Shown piece after piece: positions 10,601 to 21,900 of a DNA stretch of 64,000 nt. Under the pieces are notes generated by a model, which ran no database searches, was not told the origin of the DNA, and saw only the letters and a list, made by a program, of their open reading frames with translations. Positions within the stretch are counted from its first letter, which is position 1, and the number at the start of each line of letters is the position of its first letter. Source of the stretch: Pedobacter riviphilus (GTDB lineage Bacteria > Bacteroidota > Bacteroidia > Sphingobacteriales > Sphingobacteriaceae); contig NZ_CP061171.1 in NCBI RefSeq assembly GCF_014692875.1, positions 4,774,001-4,838,000 on the forward strand, given 5' to 3'. Made by a program: the position numbers and the translations under genes.

Positions 10601-12807
10601 GGGCCAAAGATGTGGGAAGTTATTTTATCAGCCCAACAGGCTATACCTCAGGCAACTATGCCATTACTTATCAGGATGGAAGCTTAACCATAACCAAAGC
10701 AGGATTAACTATAACGGCAGAGGCCAAAAGCAAGGTTTATGGCGATGTCGACCCCTCACTGACCTACACCAGTTCAGGTTTGGTTCGTACTGATGTGGTT
10801 ACAGGTGCCTTAACCAGAGCAACTGACGAAAATGTGGGGACTTATGCAATCGCCCAAGGAACTTTAGATGCAGGTCCTAATTACAGCATTACTTACGTAC
10901 CCGCCAACTTAACGATTACCAATAAAGTGCTAACTATCACTGCCCAAGCCAAAAGCAAGGTTTATGGCAATGGCGATCCCTCGCTTACCTACACCAGTTC
11001 GGGTTTAGTTGGTACTGATGTGGTTACAGGTGCCTTAACCAGAGCAACTGGCGAAAATGTGGGGACTTATGCAATCGCCCAAGGAACTTTAGATGCAGGT
11101 GCTAATTACAGCATTACTTACCTACCAGCCGACTTAACGATTACCAATAAAGTGCTAACCATTATTGCCCAAGCCAAAAACAAGGTTTATGGCGATGGCG
11201 ATCCCTCGCTTACCTACACCAGTTCGGGTTTGGTTGGTACTGATGTGGTTACAGGTGCCTTAATCAGGGCAACCGGCGAAAATGTGGGGACTTATGCAAT
11301 CGCCCAAGGAACTTTAGATGCAGGTGCTAATTACAGCATTACTTACCTACCAGCCAACTTAACGATTACCAATAAAGTGCTAACCATTACTGCCCAAGCC
11401 AAAAACAAGGTTTATGGCGATGGCGATCCCTCGCTTACCTACACCAGGTCGGGTTTGGTTGGTACTGATGTGGTTACAGGTGCCTTAATCAGGGCAACTG
11501 GCGAAAATGTGGGGACTTATGCAATTATCCAAGGAAGCCTTTCGGCGGGCACCAATTACACCATCGCTTATGCACCAGCTAATTTTACCATTACTTCAAA
11601 AACCTTGACGGTAACAGCTCAGGCAAAAAACAAAGTATATGGCGATACTGATCCTGTACTAACCTATACCAGTACTGGTTTGGTAGGCGCAGATGTGCTT
11701 AAGGGCGCATTGCTAAGGGCTATTGGCGAGAATGTTGGTACCTTTAACATTAATCAAGGGAGTTTAACGGCGGGAAGCAATTATAGCATCAACTATGTTT
11801 CTGCCGACTTAACAATTATCGCAAAAACATTAATCATTACTGCGGCTGCAAAAAGTAAGGTTTATGGCGATGTTGATCCGGTATTAACCTATACCGCCAG
11901 CGGTTTGGTAGGCGCTGATGTACTTGCAGGCTCATTAGCAAGAACAGTTGGCGAAAACGCAGGCAGTTATAGCATTAGACAAGGAAACCTGGACGCTGGT
12001 ATAAATTATGCCATTACTTATCATCCAGCTAGCCTAACCATCACCAAAGCTGTGCTTACCATAACAGCCAATAATAAGACGATGTGTCAAAGTACTAACC
12101 CTCCGGCTCTTGATGCAAGTTATTCAGGCTTTAAATATGGCGACAATGAAAATAACCTTAGTACCAAACCCACGGTAACTGCTAATGCCAATAGTAATTC
12201 TTTGGCTGGTACCTACACATTAACGCCCGCTGGTGCAGTTGCCAATAACTATAGTTTTAACTATGTAAGTGGAAGCTTAACCATCAATGCATTGCCCGCT
12301 ATTGAGATTTTGAGCAGTAAAGGAAATAGTGTAAGTAAAGGCGAAATGTTAAGTTTAACGGCAACAGGAGGCAATACCTATAGTTGGGCTAATGCTAATG
12401 GAATTATTTCAGGGCAAAATACAGCCGTGCTTAATATTAGGCCGAGCCAAACCACAACCTACATTGTTACGGCAAGAAATGCCAGTGGCTGTAGCCTGAG
12501 CAGTAGCTTTACCATAAACGTTCGTGATGATTTCCAAGCTGTAAAAGCCAATAACATTCTTACACCTAACGGTGATGGCGTAAACGATCTTTGGACTGTG
12601 GAAAACATAGATGCGTATCCAGACAATCTGGTACGGGTGTTTGATCGGGCCGGAAGAATCTTATTCACCCAAAAAGGGTATAATAATACATGGGACGGAA
12701 CAGTAAACGGACAGGCACTGGCAGAAGGTACTTATTATTACATCATCGATTTTGGGCCTGAAAAATTAAAACAAAAAGGGTTCATTACAATCATCAGGCA
12801 ACAATAA
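4629..12807 (+). CDS. Giant T9SS type B surface adhesin, split by two frameshifts
   Basis: Read as one gene of about 2,726 aa. The start is MKRILPLLITLFYATTLWGQ (4629), a signal peptide. Modules in order: a unique N-terminal beta domain (to about 5210); three putative Ig/cadherin-like repeats of the GGTAPYxFAxxxGALPxGL type (5215-6030); two paralogous parallel-beta-helix modules (6040-7330 and 7350-8850), each opening with a YVKxG...W(A)NA motif and sharing QIWVAGGTYKPLY; a series of MBG/YDG-type domains (8860-12290); and a gliding-motility-type C-terminal T9SS sorting domain (LTPNGDGVND at about 12560 to the end). One base is missing at the C4 run 5301-5304 and one at the G3 run 9600-9602. 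Restoring both gives exactly 2,727 codons. A PorP/SprF gene follows 43 bp later, the usual partner of such adhesins. It is likely exported by T9SS and surface-attached or secreted; the ligand is unknown. Confidence 0.8.
10696..12045 (+). repeat. Six tandem 225-bp (75-aa) MBG-type repeats in the adhesin
   Basis: Units begin near 10696, 10921, 11146, 11371, 11596 and 11821, in frame, each containing KVYGDxDPxLTYTxSGLVG and a YxIxxGxLxAG-N-Y pattern. Units 1-4 are nearly identical at the nucleotide level, units 5-6 more diverged. This indicates recent tandem duplication or gene conversion, and copy number is likely variable between strains. Confidence 0.9.
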
Positions 12808-12850
12808 CACCATGTAGAACTTGGAGTCAAGTTCCTCTAATTTAACTCAT

Positions 12851-13711
12851 ATGAAAATCAGGCTTTCAATTATTATTGCTATCGCTTGTTGCGCTCCAAC
12901 AGTACTCAGGGCACAGCTCAACCCCTTGCAGGCACAATATTACACGAACCGCTATTTAGGCAACCCGGCCATGGCAGGGATTGAGAAAGGATGGGCATTA
13001 AGCCTATCTCATCGTTCACAGTTCAGCGATATTCCTGGCGCACCAGTAATACAGAACCTAACGGCAGAATATGGTTACAAAAAGGTTGGTATTGGCATTA
13101 ATGTAACGTTAGATAAGGCTGGTCTGCAACGATATGTACGTGCATTGGCCAGCTATGCTTATCACTTGCAAATTAACGAAGCATCCACGTTGCATTTTGG
13201 CCTTTCAGCAGGAATAAGAAACCAACGTTTAGCTGTAGACGAAATTAACGGTAATCCGAATGATAATTTAGTCAGCCTTTATAATCAACGTCAAACCTAT
13301 TTCGATGGTGATTTCGGATTGGCGTTAACAACTGGTAAAATCAGCTTGGAAGTAGCATTGCCCAACCTAAAGAATTTATTCTGGAATAATAGTATGGTAG
13401 CTGATTTACCCATTTTTTATTCGGCTTTTAGTTATAAAATTGCCGTAAATGAGGCCGAATTAGAACCAAAAATTGTTTTTAGAGGTATTAAAGGTTTTGA
13501 TCATATATGGGATACAGGTGCGCAACTAAGTTTTGCAAAGAAACAGATACTATTAAACGGCTTTTACCACACTAGCGGAAGTGCGAGTTTTGGTATTGGA
13601 ATGGATTATCAGCAAAAATATCTCCTTGGTTTTTCACATACTTTGCAAACTACATCATTATCCAATTACACCAATGGCGATTTTGAGGTTAACCTTCGAT
13701 TGAAGTTTTAA
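12851..13711 (+). CDS. PorP/SprF family type IX secretion membrane protein
   Basis: 286 aa from MKIRLSIIIAIACC (12851), with a signal peptide ending near LRAQ. It starts LNPLQAQYYTNRYLGNPAMAG, the family hallmark of an early N-P-A-x-A-G, followed by alternating beta strands typical of an outer-membrane barrel and ending NLRLKF. PorP/SprF proteins anchor or assist export of individual T9SS type B substrates and are usually encoded directly after them, as here (43 bp after the adhesin). I prefer the internal Met because the residues before it (MESSSSNLTH) are not signal-peptide-like. Confidence 0.88.
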   Translation: MKIRLSIIIAIACCAPTVLRAQLNPLQAQYYTNRYLGNPAMAGIEKGWALSLSHRSQFSDIPGAPVIQNLTAEYGYKKVGIGINVTLDKAGLQRYVRALASYAYHLQINEASTLHFGLSAGIRNQRLAVDEINGNPNDNLVSLYNQRQTYFDGDFGLALTTGKISLEVALPNLKNLFWNNSMVADLPIFYSAFSYKIAVNEAELEPKIVFRGIKGFDHIWDTGAQLSFAKKQILLNGFYHTSGSASFGIGMDYQQKYLLGFSHTLQTTSLSNYTNGDFEVNLRLKF

Positions 13712-13844
13712 ACAACAATAGTTTATTGAAAGAGTCAGTTTTGATAGGATAAAATATTTATTGTCCCTAACTGCTCGTCCGCTCACATTAAGTTGAATGA
13801 CTTCCATATTCATCAAATCCAGTTATTAAGGAGTAGATGAGTCT

Positions 13845-13885
13845 GATAGGAGTCCGGTTTTTATGAAAATACTCGGACTCCCATC
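13845..13885. terminator. Hairpin between convergent genes
   Basis: Arms GATaGGAGTCCG and CGGACTCCcATC flank a 17-nt loop, followed by a T-rich stretch, between the porP-like gene (+) and metG (-). The rest of 13712-13972 holds no gene that I can see. Confidence 0.55.
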
Positions 13886-13972
13886 GGATTTATTTTATGT
13901 TTATAAGCGCACCATTGGCGACATGATCCAACAGAATATGTAGAATAATACACCTCCGAATGCTGAACTGCC

Positions 13973-16081
13973 CTATCTCACCACACTCCCATCCTCAAAC
14001 TTACTTGTAGGTGCCACAAAAGTGAGTTTGCCTTCTGCATTTTCGGCCATTAAAATCATACCTTGTGATAAAATACCTTTGATCTCCCTTGGCGCCAGGT
14101 TAACAACCATACTTACCTGTTTGCCAACAATGTCTTCAGGTTTATAATATTCGGCAATACCAGAAACCACTGTTCTTTCATCAATGCCTGTATTTACCGT
14201 TAATTTTAACAGTTTTTTGGTTTTCTCTACTTTTTCTGCGGCTATAATTGTGGCAACACGGATATCTATTGCCGAGAAATCGTCAAACTGGATATTTTCT
14301 TTTGCTGGAACAGCAACAACATTATTAGCCGCATTGCTGGCTTTGCTTTGATTCAGTTTCTCGATCTGGAAGTCGATCTCTGCATCTTCAATTTTATCAA
14401 ATAAGAGCACTGCTTCTCCAATATCGTGACCACGTTTTAACAGGCTAACCGTACCAGCATCAGCCCAATCATGACCGCCATTTTGGAGCATCTTCATTAA
14501 CTTTTCGGCTGTAAACGGCAAGAAAGGTTCGATCAGGATCTGAATATTGGCCGCTATTTGAAGCGCAATATGTAAGATTGTTCTTACGCGGTCCTCGTCG
14601 GTTTTAATGAGTTTCCAAGGCTCAGTTTCGGCCAGATACTTATTACCCAACCGGGCTACGTTCATTACTTCCGATAAAGCCTCTCTAAAACGGTAGTTTT
14701 CTATAGATGCAGAGATTTTAGCAGGGTAACCAGCCAGCTCATCAATAACCGCCTGATCTACATCAGTAATTTCCATGCAGGTAGGCACTGAACCACCAAA
14801 ATATTTATGCGTAAGTACCACCACGCGGTTTACAAAATTGCCAAGTATAGCAACCAGCTCATTATTATTTCTGGCCTGAAAATCTTTCCAGGTAAAATCG
14901 TTATCCTTAGTTTCAGGAGCTGTAGCAGTTAACACATAACGCAATACATCTTGTTTTCCTTCAAACTCTCTTAAATATTCGTTCAGCCAAACTGCCCAGT
15001 TCTTAGAAGTTGATATTTTCTGTCCTTCTAAGTTTAAGAATTCGTTTGCAGGCACATTATCAGCCAATGTATATTCGCCATGGGCCATTAGCATTGCAGG
15101 GAAAATAATGCAATGGAAAACGATATTATCTTTACCAATAAAGTGAACTAATTTGGTTTCGTCGCTTTTCCAGTATTCTTCCCAGCCACATTTATCGCTT
15201 TCGTAACTATTGATGTAATATTCTTCTGCTTTAGGATTCCACACATCAAGCTTCGCATAGTTACACAGCTCTTTGGTTGCAGAAATATATCCAATAGGTG
15301 CATCGAACCATACATAAAGTACTTTACCCTCGGCATCGCGAAGTGGAACACGTACACCCCAATCTAAATCTCTGGTCATTGCCCTTGGTTGTAAACCTGC
15401 ATTTAACCAGCTTTGGCATTGACCATACACATTTGGGCGCCATTCTTTATGACTTTCGATATAAGCCCTTAAACGGTCTTCATACTTATCAAGTGGTAGA
15501 AACCAGTTTTTAGTTTCTTTTAAAATTGGTTTATCGCCTGATAAGGTCGATTTTGGATTGATTAGATCGGTCGCATTGAGCGTAGACCCACAGTTTTCGC
15601 ACTGATCGCCATAAGCATTTTCGTTACCGCATTTAGGGCAGGTACCTGTGATGTAACGATCGGCCAAAAATTGCTTAGCGGTTGCATCATAATATTGCTC
15701 GGTAATTTCTTCAGTAAAAACCCCTTTTTCGTAAAGTGTTTCGAAGAAATCAGCAGCAGTTTGATGGTGGGTAAGCGAAGAAGTCCGGTGATAGATATCG
15801 AAAGATACCCCGAACTCTTTAAAGGAATCGCCAATAATTTTATGGTACTTATCTACCACTTCCTGTGGAGTTATCCCTTCCTTTTTGGCCTTTAAAGTAA
15901 TCGGAACGCCGTTTTCGTCAGATCCACAGATGAATTTTACATCGCGCTTATTCGATCTTAAATAACGGGCATAAATATCTGCAGGAATGTAAACACCAGC
16001 CAGGTGCCCAATATGAACTGGTCCATTGGTATATGGAAGCGCTGCAGTTACGGTATATCTTTTTATTTTACTATTATCCAA
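13973..16081 (-). CDS. metG: Methionyl-tRNA synthetase
   Basis: Charges tRNA-Met. About 702 aa from a TTG at 16081 ([20 protein letters not shown], read with initiator Met). Longer upstream frame is open but lies antisense to the next gene and is not MetRS-like. Visible features: HIGH motif in [10 protein letters not shown]; a zinc-binding pair CPKCG...CENCG; the KMSKS equivalent KISTS; anticodon-binding helical domain; and a C-terminal OB-fold tRNA-binding domain ([15 protein letters not shown]... VSGIAEYY) as in dimeric bacterial MetRS. Divergent from the LD-carboxypeptidase with only 40 bp between starts, so the promoters must overlap coding sequence. A decayed copy of its 3' end lies at 2393-2462. 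Confidence 0.95.
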   Translation of the reverse strand: MDNSKIKRYTVTAALPYTNGPVHIGHLAGVYIPADIYARYLRSNKRDVKFICGSDENGVPITLKAKKEGITPQEVVDKYHKIIGDSFKEFGVSFDIYHRTSSLTHHQTAADFFETLYEKGVFTEEITEQYYDATAKQFLADRYITGTCPKCGNENAYGDQCENCGSTLNATDLINPKSTLSGDKPILKETKNWFLPLDKYEDRLRAYIESHKEWRPNVYGQCQSWLNAGLQPRAMTRDLDWGVRVPLRDAEGKVLYVWFDAPIGYISATKELCNYAKLDVWNPKAEEYYINSYESDKCGWEEYWKSDETKLVHFIGKDNIVFHCIIFPAMLMAHGEYTLADNVPANEFLNLEGQKISTSKNWAVWLNEYLREFEGKQDVLRYVLTATAPETKDNDFTWKDFQARNNNELVAILGNFVNRVVVLTHKYFGGSVPTCMEITDVDQAVIDELAGYPAKISASIENYRFREALSEVMNVARLGNKYLAETEPWKLIKTDEDRVRTILHIALQIAANIQILIEPFLPFTAEKLMKMLQNGGHDWADAGTVSLLKRGHDIGEAVLLFDKIEDAEIDFQIEKLNQSKASNAANNVVAVPAKENIQFDDFSAIDIRVATIIAAEKVEKTKKLLKLTVNTGIDERTVVSGIAEYYKPEDIVGKQVSMVVNLAPREIKGILSQGMILMAENAEGKLTFVAPTSKFEDGSVVR

Positions 16082-16121
16082 AACAATTTTTATTAATTTG
16101 GCAAAGATAAGTGTTTTGAAG

Positions 16122-17021
16122 ATGATTAAGCAGCCCCCGTATTTAAAAAAAGGAGATAAGATTGCCTTGGTATGTCCGGCAAAGAAATTACCCAAACCTA
16201 TAAACCATGCCATAGCGCTATTAGAAAGCTGGGGCTTGGAGGTTATTATTGGCGATAGTGTATATGCAAGCCATCACCAATTTGCCGGAACTGATGCTTT
16301 AAGAACTAAAGACATTCAGCGTTTTTTGGACGATCCATCTATAAAAGCCATTATTTCGGGCCGTGGTGGTTATGGTACCATCAGGATTATTGATGACCTG
16401 GATTTTACAGCATTTAACAAGAATCCCAAATGGTTTGTAGGTTTCAGCGATATTACCGTTCTGCTATCGCACCTGTTTGCACAATGTAATACCCAATGCG
16501 TACACGCACAAATGCCTTATACATTTGATACATCTACACCCGAGGCTTTACTTTCTTTGCAAAAGGCTTTATTTGGAGAAAAACAGACCTATTCTTACCA
16601 AAGCAGCTTTAAAAATAGGGCAGGAGAAGCAAGCGGGATTTTGATTGGTGGTAATTTAAGTTTGCTTACCATGGTACAGGGCTCGGTTTCGGAAATGGAT
16701 TTTACCGATAAAATTCTCTTTTTGGAAGATGTTGGCGAGCAAGAATACGGTATTGACCGCATGTTGCGTATGCTAAAAAGAGCGGGCAAACTAAAAGCCT
16801 TAAAAGGTTTGGCTATTGGCGCCTTTAATGAAATTGAAGAAGAAAAGATTTCTTTCGGGCAAACTGCCGATGAGGTAATTTGGGATATTGTTAAGGACTA
16901 TGATTTCCCGGTTTGCTTTAATTTCCCAACGGGGCATATCGACAATAATCTCAGCATGGTTTTAGGTGCTGAGGTGTACTTAAAAGTAGAAACAAACAAC
17001 GTTCAATTTAAATATTTATAA
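16122..17021 (+). CDS. LD-carboxypeptidase (peptidase S66 family)
   Basis: 299 aa from [17 protein letters not shown] (16122). Family S66 enzymes cut the L,D bond of murein tetrapeptides in recycling; MccF-type relatives cleave microcin adducts. The expected landmarks are present: the GRGGYG loop, the serine nucleophile in GFSDIT, the catalytic Glu in FLEDVGE, and the His in FPTGHIDNN. There is no signal peptide, so it is cytosolic. It is followed one base later by a DoxX gene, forming a two-gene operon that ends at a strong terminator. Confidence 0.9.
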   Translation: MIKQPPYLKKGDKIALVCPAKKLPKPINHAIALLESWGLEVIIGDSVYASHHQFAGTDALRTKDIQRFLDDPSIKAIISGRGGYGTIRIIDDLDFTAFNKNPKWFVGFSDITVLLSHLFAQCNTQCVHAQMPYTFDTSTPEALLSLQKALFGEKQTYSYQSSFKNRAGEASGILIGGNLSLLTMVQGSVSEMDFTDKILFLEDVGEQEYGIDRMLRMLKRAGKLKALKGLAIGAFNEIEEEKISFGQTADEVIWDIVKDYDFPVCFNFPTGHIDNNLSMVLGAEVYLKVETNNVQFKYL

Positions 17022-17022
17022 G

Positions 17023-17430
17023 ATGGCAATTTTAGACAATTTAGGAAAATACCGCAATACGGGCCTGTTGCTGTTACGCATTGGTTTAGGCGTAATGTTT
17101 ATTATTCATGGTTTCCCGAAACTTGCAGGCGGGCCAAACGGCTGGACTGATTTAGGGGGAAGTATGAAAGTAATTGGCATAAACTTTTTACCGATATTTT
17201 GGGGCTTTATGGCCGCCGCTACCGAAACCTTTGGTGGTTTCTTGCTAATTGTAGGCTTGTTTTTCCGTCCGGCACTAATTTTATTAATCTTTACGATGAT
17301 TATAGCGGCTTTAGTACATTTCGCTAAAGGCGATGGATTAGGTGGTGCCAGCCATGCAATTGAATTGGGCATTGTATTTTTCGGATTGATTTTTATTGGG
17401 CCCGGTAAGTATAGTGTGGATAAGAAATAA
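17023..17430 (+). CDS. DoxX family membrane protein
   Basis: 135 aa with four predicted membrane helices and the family start GLLLLRIGLGVMFIIHGFPK. DoxX proteins are small quinol-oxidase-associated or thiol-stress-related membrane proteins; the exact role here is unknown. The ATG follows the stop of the LD-carboxypeptidase by one base, implying cotranscription. Confidence 0.88.
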   Translation: MAILDNLGKYRNTGLLLLRIGLGVMFIIHGFPKLAGGPNGWTDLGGSMKVIGINFLPIFWGFMAAATETFGGFLLIVGLFFRPALILLIFTMIIAALVHFAKGDGLGGASHAIELGIVFFGLIFIGPGKYSVDKK

Positions 17431-17446
17431 GAAAATGCTTAAAGAA

Positions 17447-17482
17447 ATAAAAAGGGGATTGTAAGTCTACAATCCCCTTTTT
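17447..17482. terminator. Strong bidirectional terminator
   Basis: Perfect stem AAAAAGGGGATTGTA / TACAATCCCCTTTTT with a 4-nt loop, between the DoxX gene (+) and the convergent susD gene ending at 17485. Confidence 0.92.
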
Positions 17483-17484
17483 AT

Positions 17485-18948
17485 TTAATTATCTGTCATT
17501 AATCTATTTAATGACAACTCTTCTGAAGATATTGGCCAAATGTAACCAGTTTCTGTTGGCGATTTCGCTGGTGCACTTCCTTTTAATGGAATAGTTAGCA
17601 ATAAACGTGTTAGATCTGGGGCTCTTAAACCTTCTCCTAAAAACTCTATTCTTCTTTCTAATAATAAAGCATCTGTAAAATCACTAACCGTGGCAGGAGC
17701 AAGTACTGTAGTTGCATCTGAACGTTGACGTACGGCATTCAATAACAATAATGCCTGAGCATCAACGGTATTGGTGCTACGCACTCTAGCCTCTGCCAAA
17801 TTCAGGAGCACCTCGGCCCATCTAATTACGGGAACATAATCGGTATAAGGACTTGCAGTGGTAAATTTAGCGACAAACTGTTTTGAAGCTGCGGAGGTAA
17901 AAATCAAAGCTCTTCTTTTATCAGTAGATTTCCAACCTGTATTAGCAATAACACCAGCAGGGTTCAACGAAAATTCTGTTGTGCCTGGCGTAGCATTTGT
18001 AAAGTAAAAATACGATGCTAAAGAGTTTTGTGTTCCAGGATAATCCAAAGGACTGGCTGAAGAAGTCATTGGTAATGAAAATACAGATTCAGCAGTCGTA
18101 TATGGTGTTTTGAAAACAGAAGCAATATCCGAAACTAAATCATTCGGAACATTTACCTTTGCTTTAAAAGGCGGTACCGCTGGCACCAATTTATTTGCTT
18201 CTGTAATAACATCGGTCCATTTACCCATGCTTAAATAAACCCTTGTTTTTAAGGCGATGGCGGTATTTTTATGTGCTCTTGTAGTGTTAAGCAAAGCTGT
18301 AGCATTTGTAGCTGGCAGGTTTGCTTCTGCATAATTTAAATCAGAAATGATCTGGGTATATACTTGATCTACGGTACTTCTCGCTAAATCTGAAAAACCA
18401 GGACCTGTAATTCCTGTCAATCGCAATGGTAGGCCAGGCCTACTTCCGTTTCCATCTGCGTATGGCCTCGCAAAAACCTGTAATAAGCTATAATAAGATA
18501 AAGCTCTAATTAATCTCGCTTCGGCAGTGTATCTTGCTCCTTGAACATCGCCAACAACCGCATTTCCTTTGGAAGCCATACCATCAATAAAAACATTACA
18601 TCTGTTAATAGTTACATAGGCCTGAGACCATAAACTTTTAACCGAAGTTGCACTGTTGGCAAGATTCATACTCCAAACATCGGATGCCGTTACCAGGTTT
18701 CCAGTTTCGTTTATAAAATCTTCTCCTCTTATGCTTCCATAAACCAAGTATCTACCTCCGTAAAAGGAGCCGTTTTTTAATGATCCATATAATGAATTTG
18801 CCTGACTTTCAATCCGGAATTGTGTATCAAAAGCATTTTCTGCAGCCACAGAAGTTTTTAGTGCAGGGTCTAGAAATTCTCTTTTGCAAGAACTTGTAAA
18901 TACGACCGCCGAACACAGTATTGCTATATATAAATTTCTTTTGTTCAT
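17485..18948 (-). CDS. SusD/RagB family outer-membrane lipoprotein (pair A)
   Basis: 487 aa. Lipoprotein signal peptide with lipobox FTSSC, then REFLDP, a typical SusD mature start. The TPR-like helical core contains the LIRALSYYSLLQVFARPYADG segment, and the C-terminal region carries ERRIEFLGEGLRAPDL, the conserved SusD C-terminal motif. SusD is the lid that captures ligand over the SusC barrel. It follows its SusC partner by 19 bp. The ligand cannot be inferred because no enzyme genes are in the operon. Confidence 0.92.
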   Translation of the reverse strand: MNKRNLYIAILCSAVVFTSSCKREFLDPALKTSVAAENAFDTQFRIESQANSLYGSLKNGSFYGGRYLVYGSIRGEDFINETGNLVTASDVWSMNLANSATSVKSLWSQAYVTINRCNVFIDGMASKGNAVVGDVQGARYTAEARLIRALSYYSLLQVFARPYADGNGSRPGLPLRLTGITGPGFSDLARSTVDQVYTQIISDLNYAEANLPATNATALLNTTRAHKNTAIALKTRVYLSMGKWTDVITEANKLVPAVPPFKAKVNVPNDLVSDIASVFKTPYTTAESVFSLPMTSSASPLDYPGTQNSLASYFYFTNATPGTTEFSLNPAGVIANTGWKSTDKRRALIFTSAASKQFVAKFTTASPYTDYVPVIRWAEVLLNLAEARVRSTNTVDAQALLLLNAVRQRSDATTVLAPATVSDFTDALLLERRIEFLGEGLRAPDLTRLLLTIPLKGSAPAKSPTETGYIWPISSEELSLNRLMTDN

Positions 18949-18967
18949 GATTTTTTTCCTTTATATT

Positions 18968-21900
18968 TTAAAAACCTAAGCTAAGTCCCATAGTATAAGT
19001 CCTCGCATTTGGACCAGAGTTCCTATCCGACCCTTGACCAGAAGACGATGCTCCATTTGAAGAAACTTCTGGGTCTGGACCAGGGTATTTAGTTATAATG
19101 GCAAGGTTTTGGCCCGCTACATAAATACGAAGACGGTTAATGCCTGATTTTCCGAAAGCAGTTTGGGGAATAGTATAACCAAGACTTAGATTTCTTAATT
19201 TAACAAAATCTCCTTTGAAAATATTAATATCCAATGGAATAGTATTACCATAAGAAACGTTATCAGTATATACTGCTCTTGGGAAATCGGTGATATCACC
19301 AGGTTTTTGCCAACGGTTCAACACATCAACAGCATTGTTCCAATACCTCTGATCGTGCAAACCTGCATTGGTCCCATAAGATACCCAGAAACCCAATTGA
19401 TAGGTTAACATTACATTCAGATCAAAATTTTTGTAACGGAAAGTATTATCAAAACCACCATAGAACTTAGGTGCAGTATTGTGATACATTTCAGCGTCAG
19501 CACTTTGGGTGATCGCTGGAGCAGCAGTACCATTATCAAGATAAGTCCAGTTTGCTTGACCTGTTGGTACGATATGTTGATAAGTAACTGCTCTACCTGC
19601 TTTGTTATAAAATATTCTTCTTCCAGTTGCTGGATCTACTCCACCTGTACGCACCACATAAAGATAACCAATAGAGTAACCAGGAATAGACCGGTTAACA
19701 TTTTCTCCTGTTGTAGTAGAGCCTGTTGGTGTTATAATTTCAGTTAAACCAGGTGCTAAAGCAGTAACCTCATTTTTATTATAGGCAATATTAAAGTTAC
19801 TGGTCCAAGAAAAATCTGTAGATTTAAGTGGCGAAGCGTTTACATTAAATTCCCAGCCTTTGTTGTACATAGAACCAATATTGGTTGCAACAGTTGATGG
19901 AACACCAGTTGATGGAGATTGAGATACGTTAAGGATCAAACCATCGATGTTATTTTTATAATAATCAATTTCAAAATCGATCCTGCCTTTTAAGATACCG
20001 AAGTTAATACCAATATCCGTTTTTTTACTAGTTTCCCAGGTAAGGTCCTTGTTTCCGGCAGCACTGTAGATAGATGATGGAATACCACCATATAGAGCAG
20101 AGCCATAAGTAGAGAAAGTAGCATAATCTCCAATACCAGAAATATTACCTACTTTACCGTAACTACCTTTAATTTTAAAACTACTAAATACCTTATCTAA
20201 ACCAGCACTTGCCCAGAAATTTTCTTTAGTGATTTCCCAGCCAGCAGATGCTCCCCAGAAAGTTCCTTTTTTAATACCTAAAGCCGAATACTCATCTTGC
20301 CTTAAGTTACCGCTCAAGAAATATTTACCATCGTAATTGTAGTTCAAACGACCGAAATAAGATAATAAGTAATTTTCGCCGTAAGCTGCCCCTGTAGAGT
20401 TATTTAATGTAAAACCAGCCTGAACAACATCATAAGCCGGATCTGTTAAACCTTGACGGTCTATACCGTAACCCGTAACCGTATTTCTTTGTTGTTCCTG
20501 CCCAAGCAGCAAATTGAAGCTGTGTTTAGATATTTCGTAGTCTGCTTGCGCCGTGTTGGTCCATGTCCAGTTTTTCCTTTTTCTGAAGGCACCGATGGCT
20601 TCGCCACTTACACCCTGACCAGGTCCATGAACTGGATTATAGAAAATATCATTATCACTATTAATATAATCAATACCATACATTGATTTAAGGTTTAGCC
20701 ATTTGAATGGACTAACTTGTAAATAAGCATTAGATTGTAAATGGTCTAGCTCATTATTTTCTCTGTTTAAAGAAAGTACCTGAGCAAAGTTGTAAAAACC
20801 AACTTGATTACCTGTTACAATATTGTTCATCGGGCCAACAAATGTAGCACCTAAGTTAAAACTACCATCATTATTATATGGTGATACGTTTGGCGAATTT
20901 ACTAATGCGGTTCTGGCTAAGCCTGCCGTGCCATATGCTTCTCCATTTAATGAGCCTGAAGAAATTGCAGCTAAATTTTTCTCATTGGAATAAGATAATT
21001 TACCACCGATGGTGATGAATTTATTCAACTTACTATCTATATTGAATAATCCATTTAATCTCTTGAAATCATTTTTCCGAAAAATACCTTGTTGGTTTGT
21101 ATAGCCAAACCCCATATAATACTTGGTATTTTCAGTTCCTCCAGAAACATTTACGTTGTGGTTTTGAGAAACACCTGTACGGTAAGCGTAATCGTACCAA
21201 TTGGTATTGATAGGCTGGCCATCAGGACCATTGGTTAAAACGAATTTCTGAATCTGCGAAACACCGTTGAAAGTTACATTCACACTTCCCGGACGAATAG
21301 CATTTGCATTAGCAATAGCTTCGTTTTTATAATCTGTATATTGAAAAGCATCAAGTAATTTTGGTAAGCGGTAAGCTTCTGACCAGCCCACCCAAAAATC
21401 ATAATTCACCTTAGGCAAGCCTGTTTTACCCCTTTTAGTAGTAACGAACACAACACCATTGGCTGCACGGCTACCATAAATAGCGGTTGAAGCTGCATCT
21501 TTAGCAATATCGATACTCTCAATATCATTTGGGTTAATACTCGATAACGGGTTTGCAGCAGAGGCAGTTAAACCTTGGTCGCCAGTAGTTGCTACCACAC
21601 CATCAATTACGAACAGAGGCTGAGAACTTAATGAAATAGAGTTAGTACCCCTTATCCTGAATACAGGCGGAGTATTTAACACACCCGCAGGGACAGTTAT
21701 CTGCACACCCGACGCTCTACCCGCCAAACCCGCCTCCAAGCTTTGAATAGGTTTTTGCGCAATAGCTGCTCCGCTTACCGATGCGGTACTTCCGGTAGTT
21801 TCTCCCCGCTTTTGGGTACCATAACCCACCACGACAACATCCGTTAATGTTTTTGAATCGTTCTCTAATGCTATATTTAATGTATTTGAAGAACCAATAA

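Noticed and set aside
10696..12045. Regularly spaced repeats that could suggest a CRISPR array
   Set aside because: Period 225 bp, in frame, coding for MBG-type protein repeats; no short repeat/spacer pattern.
5372..12807. Treating the adhesin as three separate genes
   Set aside because: The second and third parts lack real starts and signal peptides, domain repeats continue across both breaks, and single-base repairs give one frame of exactly 2,727 codons.
16081..16213. Longer metG start at 16213
   Set aside because: The extra 44 residues are not MetRS-like and lie antisense to the LD-carboxypeptidase coding region.
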